DNA of 24,309 nt from Gracilimonas sp031580945 (lineage in GTDB: Bacteria; Bacteroidota; Rhodothermia; Balneolales; Balneolaceae): the NCBI GenBank assembly GCA_031580945.1, contig JAVLBT010000029.1, forward strand, positions 1 through 24,309, in the 5' to 3' direction. Positions 15,516 to 23,864 of the stretch are shown here, piece by piece. The first letter of the stretch is position 1, and each line of letters starts with the position of its first letter. A program made the translations under genes and the position numbers. The notes under the pieces were generated by a model that saw only the letters and a program-made list of their open reading frames with translations, was not told where the DNA came from and searched no databases.

Positions 15516-16874
15516 ATGAAATCATCTCAGGAAATTGTAGAAGCTTTAAAAAAATCGCCAGTAACCAAAGTCAGAATTGCGGTATGTGATATTGATGGCG
15601 TTTTACGAGGAAAAGTACTTTCCAAAGAAAAATTCCTTAATTCCATCGATCAGCATTTAGGTTTTTGCGACGTCATATTTGGTTGGGATGTTAATGATAA
15701 TGTTTATGATAATTCCAAAGTCACAGGCTGGCACACCGGCTTTCCGGATGCAACAGCGTCCATCGACCTATCTACGTTTCGAAAAATTCCCTGGAATGAT
15801 AACACCCCCTTCTTTCTTGCAGATTTTCATCAAGACAAAAATGTGGGTTCAACATGTCCCAGAAGCCTATTGAAAAAGGTCATGAATGAAGCCTTGGAGC
15901 TTGGATTTAGACCAATGTTTTCCAATGAATTTGAATGGTTCAATTTTCGCGAAACCCCCGATTCCCTGCAAGTAAAGCATGGGTTGGCTCCTAACCCCAT
16001 CACCCCAGGAATGTTTGGTTATTCTATACTAAGGGCTTCTCAAAATCAGGATTATTTTGATGACCTTTTTGACTTACTGAAAAAGTACGACGTTCCTTTA
16101 GAAGGTCTTCACACCGAAACCGGAGATGGTGTTTATGAGGCTGCAATTTCTTATACAGATATTTTGGAAGCTGCAGACCGCGCAGTTTTATTTAAGAGCG
16201 GGGTTAAGGAAATTGCATTCCGACATGAGATCATTGCAAGTTTTATGGCCAAGTGGAATGAAAACCTTCCGGGCTGTAGTGGGCATATTCATCAAAGTTT
16301 GTGGGATCCGGATAAAAAGGTGAACCTATTTTATGATGAAGCCCGTGATCAAAAGATGAGTAAGTTAATGGAACACTACCTGGCTGGTCAGTTACATTGT
16401 ATGCCTCACATATTACCGATGTATGCCCCAACGATAAACAGCTACAAAAGAATGGTGAAAGGCTCCTGGGCAGCAACTACTGTCAGCTGGGGTATTGAAA
16501 ACCGGACAACAGCTCTTCGAGTTATTAATCATGGAAAAGATTCAATGAGGCTCGAAACCCGCATCCCCGGATCTGATGCCAATCCTTATCTATCCATGGC
16601 AGCAAGTTTAGCATCAGGATTGTATGGAATAAAGAATAAATTACCTTTAAAGATTGATCCCACAATGGGCAATGAATACGATAAAGTCAATGCCCTAAAA
16701 CTTCCAAATTCATTACATGAGTCCATTCAGGCTATGAAAACATCTGAGGTGTCGAATACTCTTTTTGGTCCGGAGTTTACCGATCATTTTATTCGTACAA
16801 GAGAGTGGGAATGGCGTCAATATTCAGCCGCGGTAACACATTGGGAACTAAAACGATACTTTGAAATCATCTAA
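15516..16874 (+). CDS. Glutamine synthetase-superfamily ligase, gamma-glutamyl-amine ligase (PuuA/GlnA4-like) type
   Basis: About 452 residues from the ATG at 15516. An in-frame TTG at 15483 would add 11 residues but makes a poorer start. The protein has the full GS fold: N-terminal beta-grasp with VRIAVCDIDGVLRGKVLS; EFEWFNF and HTETGDGVYEAAI, supplying metal-binding Glu residues; EIAFRHE...FMAKW; CSGHIHQSLWD with the ammonia/amine-site and ATP-site His; and ENRTTALRV and SDANPYLSMAAS near the C-terminus. The ENRTTALRV/RIPGSDANPYL signatures and the absence of the adenylylation loop motif NLYDLP point to the group of GS-like enzymes that join glutamate to an amine other than ammonia (PuuA and relatives) rather than the nitrogen-assimilating GlnA. 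The following kinase-like and HAD-like genes form a unit with it. Confidence 0.85.
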   Translation: MKSSQEIVEALKKSPVTKVRIAVCDIDGVLRGKVLSKEKFLNSIDQHLGFCDVIFGWDVNDNVYDNSKVTGWHTGFPDATASIDLSTFRKIPWNDNTPFFLADFHQDKNVGSTCPRSLLKKVMNEALELGFRPMFSNEFEWFNFRETPDSLQVKHGLAPNPITPGMFGYSILRASQNQDYFDDLFDLLKKYDVPLEGLHTETGDGVYEAAISYTDILEAADRAVLFKSGVKEIAFRHEIIASFMAKWNENLPGCSGHIHQSLWDPDKKVNLFYDEARDQKMSKLMEHYLAGQLHCMPHILPMYAPTINSYKRMVKGSWAATTVSWGIENRTTALRVINHGKDSMRLETRIPGSDANPYLSMAASLASGLYGIKNKLPLKIDPTMGNEYDKVNALKLPNSLHESIQAMKTSEVSNTLFGPEFTDHFIRTREWEWRQYSAAVTHWELKRYFEII

Positions 16875-16895
16875 CCAACCATTTGTATTATATAT

Positions 16896-17939
16896 ATGTC
16901 ATTTATTGATTTTAATGAAATTGTAAAAGAAGCATGGCGAGCATACGATCCTACCAGAACCATTATTACAATTACAGATATCAGCGCAAAAGTCTCCACG
17001 AATCATGTTTACCGTGTTACGTTTAAAGACGGAAATATTATCATTGCCAAGCTCTCTTACTTTGGTAAATTTGAACACTTTGTGGAAGATCATACCATTA
17101 TAAACTCACTATCAAACAACCTACCTGATCCATTTGAAAACTTCTTGGCAAGATCTCTTATCAAAGAAAACTCGTTGTTTGTACATCGCCATACGGACGA
17201 GATCATAGATGCATGGGTAGTTTTTTATCGGCCAATTAAGATCAAAAGAAAACCCCCTAAGCGTCAAACAGAAGAGCAGATCAAAAAGCTTGCAAAAGAG
17301 TTTGCAAGATTTCATAGATCATGCCATACCATCCGAAATACACTTCCGGATTCTTCAAAAACATTGGAAGAAGATATAAATCACCTGCTTGAAATTTTAC
17401 ATACAGACTTTGGCCAACACGAATATCGAATGCACCAGGATCAAATCAAGAAACACTGCGATCTGTTTTTTGAGAATATGGAAAACCTGGGAGCTAATAA
17501 CCTTGATACGATTCCTGTTTTTGTAGATTGGAACATTGGCAACTTTTCAATAACCCCACAGTTTAAATTATTCTCCCGGTGGGATTATGACTGGTTCCGC
17601 ATAAGTAATCGAATGACGGATTTTTACTTTTTTGCCAGAATTGTATCAAATGTTGGTGATAAAACGGTTTTTAGTTATGATATTGATCCCATGATGGAAG
17701 ATCGATTTTTGATATTCTTGAAATCATACCATGAAGAATATCCTTTGACGGAAACTGAAATTCGTTTTTTAAAGGAAGCTTTCCGGTTTTTTATACTTAA
17801 TTATGTTGTTAAATATGGGAAATATTTTTTCCACGAAATTTTTGCTACCAAGCTTCAAAAAGAAGCCTATGAACGTTACCTACCTGAACTTGATGATAAA
17901 TTTAAACCAGAACCACTCCTAAAAGCACTCGATATATAA
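16896..17939 (+). CDS. APH-fold phosphotransferase-family protein
   Basis: A 347-residue cytoplasmic protein of the aminoglycoside phosphotransferase/choline kinase-like fold. The N-lobe has a VSTNHVYRVTFKDGNIIIAKL strand pair with Lys as the probable ATP-contact residue. The catalytic loop is FVDWNIGNF with Asp211 and Asn216, and the metal-binding segment is RWDYDWFR with Asp230. The usual HGD start of the loop is FVD here, so the Brenner-motif His is replaced by Phe. Small metabolites are typical substrates of the family; which one is not evident. It starts 21 bases after the GS-like gene and shares one base with the HAD gene (TAATG), so the three are almost certainly co-expressed. Confidence 0.75.
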   Translation: MSFIDFNEIVKEAWRAYDPTRTIITITDISAKVSTNHVYRVTFKDGNIIIAKLSYFGKFEHFVEDHTIINSLSNNLPDPFENFLARSLIKENSLFVHRHTDEIIDAWVVFYRPIKIKRKPPKRQTEEQIKKLAKEFARFHRSCHTIRNTLPDSSKTLEEDINHLLEILHTDFGQHEYRMHQDQIKKHCDLFFENMENLGANNLDTIPVFVDWNIGNFSITPQFKLFSRWDYDWFRISNRMTDFYFFARIVSNVGDKTVFSYDIDPMMEDRFLIFLKSYHEEYPLTETEIRFLKEAFRFFILNYVVKYGKYFFHEIFATKLQKEAYERYLPELDDKFKPEPLLKALDI

Positions 17940-18793
17940 TGAATATGCGCGTCCCCTCTTTCCGTGAAATTGCAAAAAATTATAAAGTCGTTTTTCTGGA
18001 TTCTTATGGAGTACTGAAAAATCATAAAGGCCTCATAGATGGGGTCCCTGAAACTATTGAATACTTACGAAACGAGGGCATTGAGCTTCGGGTACTCACC
18101 AACGATGCCTCACGAAGTCAGGAACAGCAGGCAGAAGTTTTTGATCGGCTTGGGTTAAAAAACTTGAAAGTCGAAGAAATTATCACCTCTGGAATGCTGG
18201 CAAAACAGTTTCTATCCCATAAGATCAAAGAAGGTAAAATTGCTTATTTGGGGACTGAAAATTCTGCAGAGTATATCCTTCAATCAGGATTAGAGCATAT
18301 TGCCGTTCGGGATATTGACCTCGAAAACCTTGATGATATTGCTGCATTTGTTTTTTTAGATGATGAGGGCTTTGACTGGAATACTGACATTGATACCACA
18401 GTTAATTTTCTGAGGCGAAAAACCGTACCCGTGATCGTTGCAAACTCTGACAAATATTATCCTGTAAATAAAAACGATGTATCAGTAGCTACAGGTGGTG
18501 TGGCAAAACTTTGTGAAAGCATGCTGAATAAAAAGTTTGTGCATTTTGGGAAACCAGATACACAAATGTTTAACTATGCTTTTGAACACATCAATCACGA
18601 TGAGTTCAAATATACTAAAGATGATATCCTGATGGTGGGTGATACCCTAAGTACTGATATTTTAGGCGGGAATAAATTCGGGCTCAAGACTATGCTGGTT
18701 TTAAGTGGAAATACCCGGTCTGATAATGCCGATCTATGGATTAACTCTACGGGCATAATACCGGATTTTATTTGTGAATCTATTTTATTTTAA
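17939..18793 (+). CDS. HAD-superfamily subfamily IIA (NagD-like) protein with altered motif I
   Basis: A 284-residue protein with the layout of HAD subfamily IIA hydrolases: motif I near the N-terminus (VVFLDSYGVL, nucleophile Asp21), a squiggle and cap beginning after GVPETIEYLRNEG, motif II in RVLTNDASRS, motif III Lys in HFGKPDTQMFNYAF, and motif IV in LMVGDTLSTDILGG. The usual phosphatase motif DxD is DSY here, so the second Asp (general acid/base) is Tyr23; an aromatic at this place (DxWG) is, from memory, seen in one HAD-IIA group related to NagD. It may still be a hydrolase, have shifted chemistry, or be regulatory. A second Met at residue 3 is a possible start. It is the last gene of the GS/APH/HAD unit. 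Confidence 0.8.
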   Translation: MNMRVPSFREIAKNYKVVFLDSYGVLKNHKGLIDGVPETIEYLRNEGIELRVLTNDASRSQEQQAEVFDRLGLKNLKVEEIITSGMLAKQFLSHKIKEGKIAYLGTENSAEYILQSGLEHIAVRDIDLENLDDIAAFVFLDDEGFDWNTDIDTTVNFLRRKTVPVIVANSDKYYPVNKNDVSVATGGVAKLCESMLNKKFVHFGKPDTQMFNYAFEHINHDEFKYTKDDILMVGDTLSTDILGGNKFGLKTMLVLSGNTRSDNADLWINSTGIIPDFICESILF

Positions 18794-18981
18794 TTGGCCA
18801 CAAGATCATTTTAGAACCGTTTGGCTGCACACACAAATTTGTAGATTCTTCATGAAATAATTCAGCAGAAAGCTGGTATAAAAGCGCTACCAATTCCTAC
18901 TTAAATACTAAATATCAACTACTTGTATTAATTTGTGAGGTGATGTTTACTTTATTACGTAAATAGAATAGACTATTGTCA
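18794..18981. other. Intergenic region upstream of the thr leader
   Basis: AT-rich sequence between the HAD gene and the leader ORF. It must hold the end of the upstream transcript and probably the thr promoter, but neither is convincing by eye. A possible hairpin, TGGTA/TACCA with a nine-base loop, occurs around 18872-18890 without a T-run. A 10-base palindrome ACAAATTTGT lies at 18833-18842; AT-rich palindromes of this length are common by chance. No RNA gene is recognised. Confidence 0.35.
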
Positions 18982-19092
18982 ATGAAAGTAACCAAACAAC
19001 ATAGCTTTAATTCTTCATCAAACAACCTTTCTAACAGAATTGCTATGCCTATAATTATGGTAATTTCTACGACCATTATTACAACCCCTTAG
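18982..19092 (+). CDS. thrL: Thr operon leader peptide (Ile/Thr-rich, 36 aa)
   Basis: A 36-codon ORF (ATG at 18982, TAG at 19090-19092) ends 79 bases before thrA. Its final 15 residues read MPIIMVISTTIITTP: five Ile and four Thr codons in the last 13, with no such bias in the first 21. This mirrors the ISTTITTT block of the E. coli thrL peptide, which senses Thr- and Ile-tRNA charging by ribosome stalling. Met22 (ATG at 19045) is a possible shorter start giving a 15-residue peptide. The stop codon sits inside a GC hairpin, as expected for an attenuator. Too short for codon statistics; the call rests on composition, position and the pathway that follows. The symbol is used by analogy, not homology. 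Confidence 0.7.
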   Translation: MKVTKQHSFNSSSNNLSNRIAMPIIMVISTTIITTP

Positions 19093-19097
19093 GGGGT
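19084..19097 (+). terminator. Hairpin overlapping the leader stop (candidate attenuator element)
   Basis: ACCCC and GGGGT (19084-19088 and 19093-19097) pair perfectly around a TTAG loop that contains the leader stop codon. The next bases are GCTCTTCT, pyrimidine-rich but without a proper T-run, so it is an imperfect intrinsic terminator and might instead be a pause or anti-terminator arm. A ribosome stalled on the Ile/Thr codons at about 19051-19086 would cover its left arm. A competing AT-only pairing, ATTATTA (19075-19081) with TAATAAT (19153-19159), is possible but weak. Confidence 0.45.
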
Positions 19098-19171
19098 GCT
19101 CTTCTACATATCGCCAATTCGGTATTTTGCCAGTCTAAAATATTTAAGTCGTTAATAATACTCATTTACAT

Positions 19172-21622
19172 ATGGTAGTTTTAAAATTTGGTGGAAGTTC
19201 TGTAGCCACAGCTAAAAATCTCGAAAAAGTACAGAAGATCATACAAGATCAAGCTCAAGATTATCCGATAGCTGTTGTTGTCTCTGCATTGGGAGGCGTG
19301 ACCAATAACTTACAGGAGTGTGCTGTATTAGCCGCAGAAGGTCAGGAATATTATAAAGATGTTCTCAACAAAATTGAACAGAGACACTTACAAATCTGTA
19401 ATGAGTTGTTCTCAGTCAATAACCGCAGTGAAATACTTACAAAAACCAAACTACTGCTTAACGACCTGGAGGATATTTATCGCGGTGTTTATTTAATTAG
19501 AGAGCTCTCACCTCGCTCACTTGATCATATTCTTAGTTACGGGGAAATACTTTCATCTACCATCATTTGTCATTATCTCAGATCTAAAGGAGCTAATGCA
19601 GAACTCTTTGATTCAAAATCATTTACTAAAACAGATGACCGGTTTGGCCGAGCAGCTGTAGACAAAAATGAGACTTATCGTTTGATACAACAAACTTTTG
19701 AAAAATCTCCGGATATATCTATTTGCCCCGGTTTTGTAGCTTCTTCTAAAGATAATGGACATATAACTACACTTGGTAGAGGTGGCTCAGATTATACAGC
19801 AGCATTACTTGCAGCAGCTCTTCAAGCCAAAGAACTTCAAATCTGGACCGATGTAAATGGTATGATGACTTCCGACCCTCGTTTAGTCAATAATGCCCAT
19901 CCCATTGAGCATCTCTCATATGAAGAAGCTATGGAGCTGTCCCATTTTGGAGCAAAGGTCATCTACCCTCCTACTATTCAACCCGTGTTAGATGCCAACA
20001 TTCCCGTTCACATAAAGAATACTTTTCAGCCTAATGCTGCCGGCACACTGATCTCAAAAGAGGGATCAAAAAATGGTGATGTTGTTAAAGGCACCTCATG
20101 CATCGAAGATATCGCCCTTTGTACCCTCACAGGAAGTGGAATGATCGCGGTACCAAATATTTCATATCGGCTATTTCGTTCACTGAGCCAACAAAAGATC
20201 AATGTCATCATGATAACACAGGCTTCATCTGAGCATTCTATAACGATAGGTATTGCCCACGAAGATGTTTCAGAAGCAGAAGAAGCTATTACCAACGAAT
20301 TTGCATATGAAATCGAAAACCATAAAATAAACCCACTGGATATTGAGACCGGACTCTCTATCATTGCGCTGGTGGGTTCGCGTATGAAAAAACAGGTAGG
20401 CGTTAGTGCCAAACTTTTCGATACTCTGAGCCATAACGGAGTAAATGTTCGGGCTATTGCGCAAGGATCTACGGAGCTCAATATTTCAGTGGTTATTGAC
20501 AAAAAGGATCTTAAAAAATCTCTGAATAGTATCCATGAGGCATTCTTTCTATCTGACCGTAGAAAATTGCACTTATTTATGATCGGCGTTGGTAATGTTG
20601 GAAACGTATTTATAGAACAGGTTAAAGCTCAAAAAAAATATCTGGCACAAAAGCATAATCTGGACGTTTTTATTGCTGGCCTGGCAAATTCTAAAAAAAT
20701 GGTTTTTGATGATGAAGGTTTGGATCTGGATAACTGGGAAGAGCTGATAAAATCAACGGGAGAAAAGATGGAACATCAACGATTCCTGAATACCATGCGA
20801 GAACTCAATTTGAGAAATACGGTATTTATTGATTCTACCGCTTCCAGTGAAGTTGCAGAACTTTATCAGGAGGTCTTGGAAAGCAGCATATCCGTTGTGA
20901 CACCTAATAAGATCGCCTGTTCATCAGATTACCAAACCTTTAAAAAGCTTACAGATTCAGCCTTAAAGTATAAGTCAAAGTTTTTATATGAGACGAATGT
21001 CGGGGCTGGATTACCTGTCATTTCTACCCTTAATGACCTTATAAAAAGTGGCGATCAAGTACATAAAATTCAGGCGGTGTTATCCGGAACATTAAACTTT
21101 ATATTCAATAATTATGACGCCACTCAAAAATTTAGTGATGTGGTAAAGGCGGCCAAAAAAGCAGGATTCACAGAACCTGACCCCCGAATTGACCTCAGTG
21201 GTGTGGATGTAATGCGTAAAATTTTGATCTTAGCTCGTGTAAGCGGCTTTGAAATGGAATTAGAACAAATAAATAACAATGGGTTTGTGCCTGAGGAATG
21301 CATGGAAACTGATTCACTTGATGAATTTTATTCCAAACTGGACGAAAATGACCACGTATTTCAGAAGATTTATCAACAAGCTTTCAAACAAGATAAACGC
21401 CTAAAATATGTAGCCACGTTCGAGGATGGCGCATCACACACAGGGCTGGAAGCCTTTTCTGCTGACCACCCTTTTTATAATCTTGGTGGAAAGGATAATA
21501 TTGTACTATTCTTTACAAATCGCTATAAAGAACAACCTCTTGTAGTGAAAGGTGCCGGTGCCGGTGCTGCTGTAACCGCCTCAGGAATATTTGCCGACGT
21601 TATGAAAATTGCCTCAGCCTGA
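19172..21622 (+). CDS. thrA: Bifunctional aspartokinase/homoserine dehydrogenase I
   Basis: An 816-residue cytoplasmic fusion enzyme that catalyses the first and third steps from aspartate toward threonine and methionine. The aspartokinase part (about 1-295) has KFGGSSV at 5-11 and TLGRGGSDYTAALLAAAL at about 200. The tandem ACT regulatory region (about 315-455, GSGMIAVPNISYRLFRSL and ASSEHSITIGI) is where threonine inhibits in the family. The homoserine dehydrogenase part begins near 467 with the NAD(P)-binding GVGNVGN, followed by TPNKIA (about 577), NVGAGLPVISTLNDLI, and DPRIDLSGVDVMRK (670-683) with the catalytic Lys683. The length agrees with E. coli ThrA (820). It is first in the thrABC operon, 17 bases before thrB, behind an Ile/Thr leader ORF. 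Confidence 0.97.
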   Translation: MVVLKFGGSSVATAKNLEKVQKIIQDQAQDYPIAVVVSALGGVTNNLQECAVLAAEGQEYYKDVLNKIEQRHLQICNELFSVNNRSEILTKTKLLLNDLEDIYRGVYLIRELSPRSLDHILSYGEILSSTIICHYLRSKGANAELFDSKSFTKTDDRFGRAAVDKNETYRLIQQTFEKSPDISICPGFVASSKDNGHITTLGRGGSDYTAALLAAALQAKELQIWTDVNGMMTSDPRLVNNAHPIEHLSYEEAMELSHFGAKVIYPPTIQPVLDANIPVHIKNTFQPNAAGTLISKEGSKNGDVVKGTSCIEDIALCTLTGSGMIAVPNISYRLFRSLSQQKINVIMITQASSEHSITIGIAHEDVSEAEEAITNEFAYEIENHKINPLDIETGLSIIALVGSRMKKQVGVSAKLFDTLSHNGVNVRAIAQGSTELNISVVIDKKDLKKSLNSIHEAFFLSDRRKLHLFMIGVGNVGNVFIEQVKAQKKYLAQKHNLDVFIAGLANSKKMVFDDEGLDLDNWEELIKSTGEKMEHQRFLNTMRELNLRNTVFIDSTASSEVAELYQEVLESSISVVTPNKIACSSDYQTFKKLTDSALKYKSKFLYETNVGAGLPVISTLNDLIKSGDQVHKIQAVLSGTLNFIFNNYDATQKFSDVVKAAKKAGFTEPDPRIDLSGVDVMRKILILARVSGFEMELEQINNNGFVPEECMETDSLDEFYSKLDENDHVFQKIYQQAFKQDKRLKYVATFEDGASHTGLEAFSADHPFYNLGGKDNIVLFFTNRYKEQPLVVKGAGAGAAVTASGIFADVMKIASA

Positions 21623-21639
21623 CAAAGTCTTAGAATTAT

Positions 21640-22569
21640 ATGGAATCTATTAAAGTATTTGCACCAGCAACGGTCGCCAATGTAGCCTGTGGATATGATG
21701 TGCTTGGGTTTGCTTTGGAAAAGCTCGGAGATGAGTTGATCATAACCAAAACAGAAACACCGGGTTTGAAGATCACAGAAATACACGATGGACCAAGCTT
21801 GTCAAAAAAACCGGCAGAAAACGTTGTTACGGTTGCAACTCAAGCGCTGCTGGATGCCCTTGATGAACCAACACACTATGGATTTGAATTTGAACTTACG
21901 AAAAAAGTTCAACCTGGCAGTGGACTTGGTTCTAGCGCATCAAGTTCAGCTGCAGCAGTTTATGGTGTAAACCAGTTGCTGGGCGAACCCTTTTCAAAAA
22001 AAGAACTTGTTCAGTTCGCGATGCAGGGAGAACATCTTGCCTCTGGAGTCCCTCATGCTGATAACGTAGCCCCTTCCCTTCTTGGCGGGTTTACGCTTAT
22101 CAGAAGCTATCAGCCGCTTGATATCATCTCATTGGACTATCCAGAGGAACTGTGCGCAACCGTGGTTCACCCGCAAATTGAGATCAAGACCTCTGACGCA
22201 AAAAAAATGCTTCGCAAACAAATTGAGCTCCGGGATGCGATCACACAATGGGGGAATTTGGCCGGGTTAGTACATGCTCTTGCAAAAAACGATTTTGATC
22301 TAATTGGTCGTTCTCTGGAGGATGTTATTGCAGAACCTACCCGGGGTATACTAATACCCGGATTTGAAGAGGCCAAAAAGCGAACAGTAAAAAATGGAGC
22401 ATTAGGTTGTAGCATTTCAGGATCTGGCCCCTCGCTTTTTGCATTATCTCAGGGAATGCAAAAAGCAAATGCTGTGGCAGAGACTTTCCAAGATTTATTT
22501 AAGGAGATCGGTTTGGATAGTTATGTCCATGTATCACCGATCAATAAAAAAGGCACAGAGGTTCTTTAA
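21640..22569 (+). CDS. thrB: Homoserine kinase
   Basis: A 309-residue GHMP-family kinase that phosphorylates homoserine with ATP, the step between ThrA and ThrC. Seen: PATVANVACGYDVLGFAL at 9-26 (motif 1), the phosphate-binding loop VQPGSGLGSSASSSAA around 89-104 (motif 2) and GCSISGSGPSLFAL near the C-terminus (motif 3). The length is typical. The start ATG lies 17 bases after thrA, and the stop shares one base with the thrC start (TAATG), so expression of thrB and thrC is coupled. Confidence 0.97.
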   Translation: MESIKVFAPATVANVACGYDVLGFALEKLGDELIITKTETPGLKITEIHDGPSLSKKPAENVVTVATQALLDALDEPTHYGFEFELTKKVQPGSGLGSSASSSAAAVYGVNQLLGEPFSKKELVQFAMQGEHLASGVPHADNVAPSLLGGFTLIRSYQPLDIISLDYPEELCATVVHPQIEIKTSDAKKMLRKQIELRDAITQWGNLAGLVHALAKNDFDLIGRSLEDVIAEPTRGILIPGFEEAKKRTVKNGALGCSISGSGPSLFALSQGMQKANAVAETFQDLFKEIGLDSYVHVSPINKKGTEVL

Positions 22570-23861
22570 TGCAATATTACAGTACAAATGGAAAAGCACC
22601 CGCTGTATCCTTCAGAGAAGCTGTTTTTAAAGGATTACCAGAAGATAATGGTTTGTATATGCCAAAAAGGATTCCAGAACTTAAGTCTGATTTTTTTCAG
22701 GAAATACAACAAATGTCATTAGCAGATATTGGCTTCGCTGTGATGCAGCCTTTTATAGGTAACGATATTCCTGAAGAAGAGTTAAAAAATATACTAACTG
22801 AGACTTTAAATTTTGAGATCCCCCTGGTTAAAATATCCGATAACACATATTCACTGGAACTTTTTCATGGGCCGACCTACGCCTTTAAAGATGTTGGCGC
22901 TCGATTTTTGGCTCGTTCATTGAGTTATTTTTGTGCCCGAAATGATCAGAAATTAACCGTTTTAGTTGCTACATCAGGAGATACAGGAAGTGCTGTTGCA
23001 CAGGGTTTTTACGAAGTACCAAACATAGATGTGATCATTTTATATCCCTCAGGTGGAATCAGCAAGTTCCAAGAACAACAAATGACTACACTTGGTAAAA
23101 ATATAACTGCCTTAGAAGTGGAAGGCGTTTTTGATGATTGCCAAAGACTGGTTAAGAAAGCATTTCTGGATAATGAACTGAATGATAAACTTAATCTGAC
23201 TTCAGCCAACTCCATTAATATTGCTCGAATGCTGCCACAAAGCATTTATTATTTCTATGGATTAGCTCAGTTAGACCCCGCAAAATTACAACAGGTTGTT
23301 GTTTCAGTTCCCAGCGGAAATTATGGTAACCTCACTGCCGGACTCATTGCGCGAAAAATGGGATTACCCATTAAGCATTACATCGCATGTTCAAATGCTA
23401 ATGATACGGTCCCAAAATATCTGAAAACCGGGCAATATGTAGCTAAAGCCAGTGTTTCAACGGTTTCTAATGCTATGGATGTTGGTGACCCAAGTAACTT
23501 TGTACGGATGTTGGACCTTTTCTCCCATTCACATGACCAAATGAAATCAAGCATAACGGGACTTGCTTATTCTGATATCAAGACCAAATCGGCCATAAAT
23601 AGTTGTTACAAAAAAACCAATTATATTTTAGATCCTCATGGTGCCATTGCCTATTTAGGACTTCATAACTATCTGGAAAAGAATGAAGGAGTTGGAATTT
23701 TTCTTGAAACGGCTCATCCCTATAAATTCAGGCAAACAGTAGAACCCCAGATATCTTCTAAGTTAGATCCCGTTGAGATATTTGATGATAAAGAAAAAAA
23801 ATCAGTTCCTTTTCAGTATGATTTTGACCAATTCAAGGCTTTCCTGTTAAATAGAAGATAA
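22569..23861 (+). CDS. thrC: Threonine synthase (PLP-dependent)
   Basis: A 430-residue fold-type II PLP enzyme that converts O-phosphohomoserine to threonine. The N-terminus (YYSTNGKAPAVSFREAVFKG) and length match the E. coli/yeast class of ThrC. The PLP lysine is Lys107 in GPTYAFKDVGARF. The phosphate/substrate loop ATSGDTGSA begins at about 135, and SVPSGNYGN supplies the PLP-phosphate-binding stretch. The gene completes the aspartate-to-threonine route with thrA and thrB. Its stop is only three bases from the stop of the convergent DedA-like gene, and no terminator hairpin is visible between them. Confidence 0.97.
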   Translation: MQYYSTNGKAPAVSFREAVFKGLPEDNGLYMPKRIPELKSDFFQEIQQMSLADIGFAVMQPFIGNDIPEEELKNILTETLNFEIPLVKISDNTYSLELFHGPTYAFKDVGARFLARSLSYFCARNDQKLTVLVATSGDTGSAVAQGFYEVPNIDVIILYPSGGISKFQEQQMTTLGKNITALEVEGVFDDCQRLVKKAFLDNELNDKLNLTSANSINIARMLPQSIYYFYGLAQLDPAKLQQVVVSVPSGNYGNLTAGLIARKMGLPIKHYIACSNANDTVPKYLKTGQYVAKASVSTVSNAMDVGDPSNFVRMLDLFSHSHDQMKSSITGLAYSDIKTKSAINSCYKKTNYILDPHGAIAYLGLHNYLEKNEGVGIFLETAHPYKFRQTVEPQISSKLDPVEIFDDKEKKSVPFQYDFDQFKAFLLNRR

Positions 23862-23864
23862 TAA

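Noticed and set aside
18876..18889. An AAGCGCT core in the gap before the thr leader, as a third copy of the 14-mer operator.
   Set aside because: Only about 10 of 14 positions agree and the outer arms are lost; the gene context (amino-acid synthesis) also gives no support.
20026..20502. A minus-strand 158-codon ORF antisense to thrA.
   Set aside because: It lies opposite the ACT region of a complete thrA; no domain, start context or neighbour supports it.
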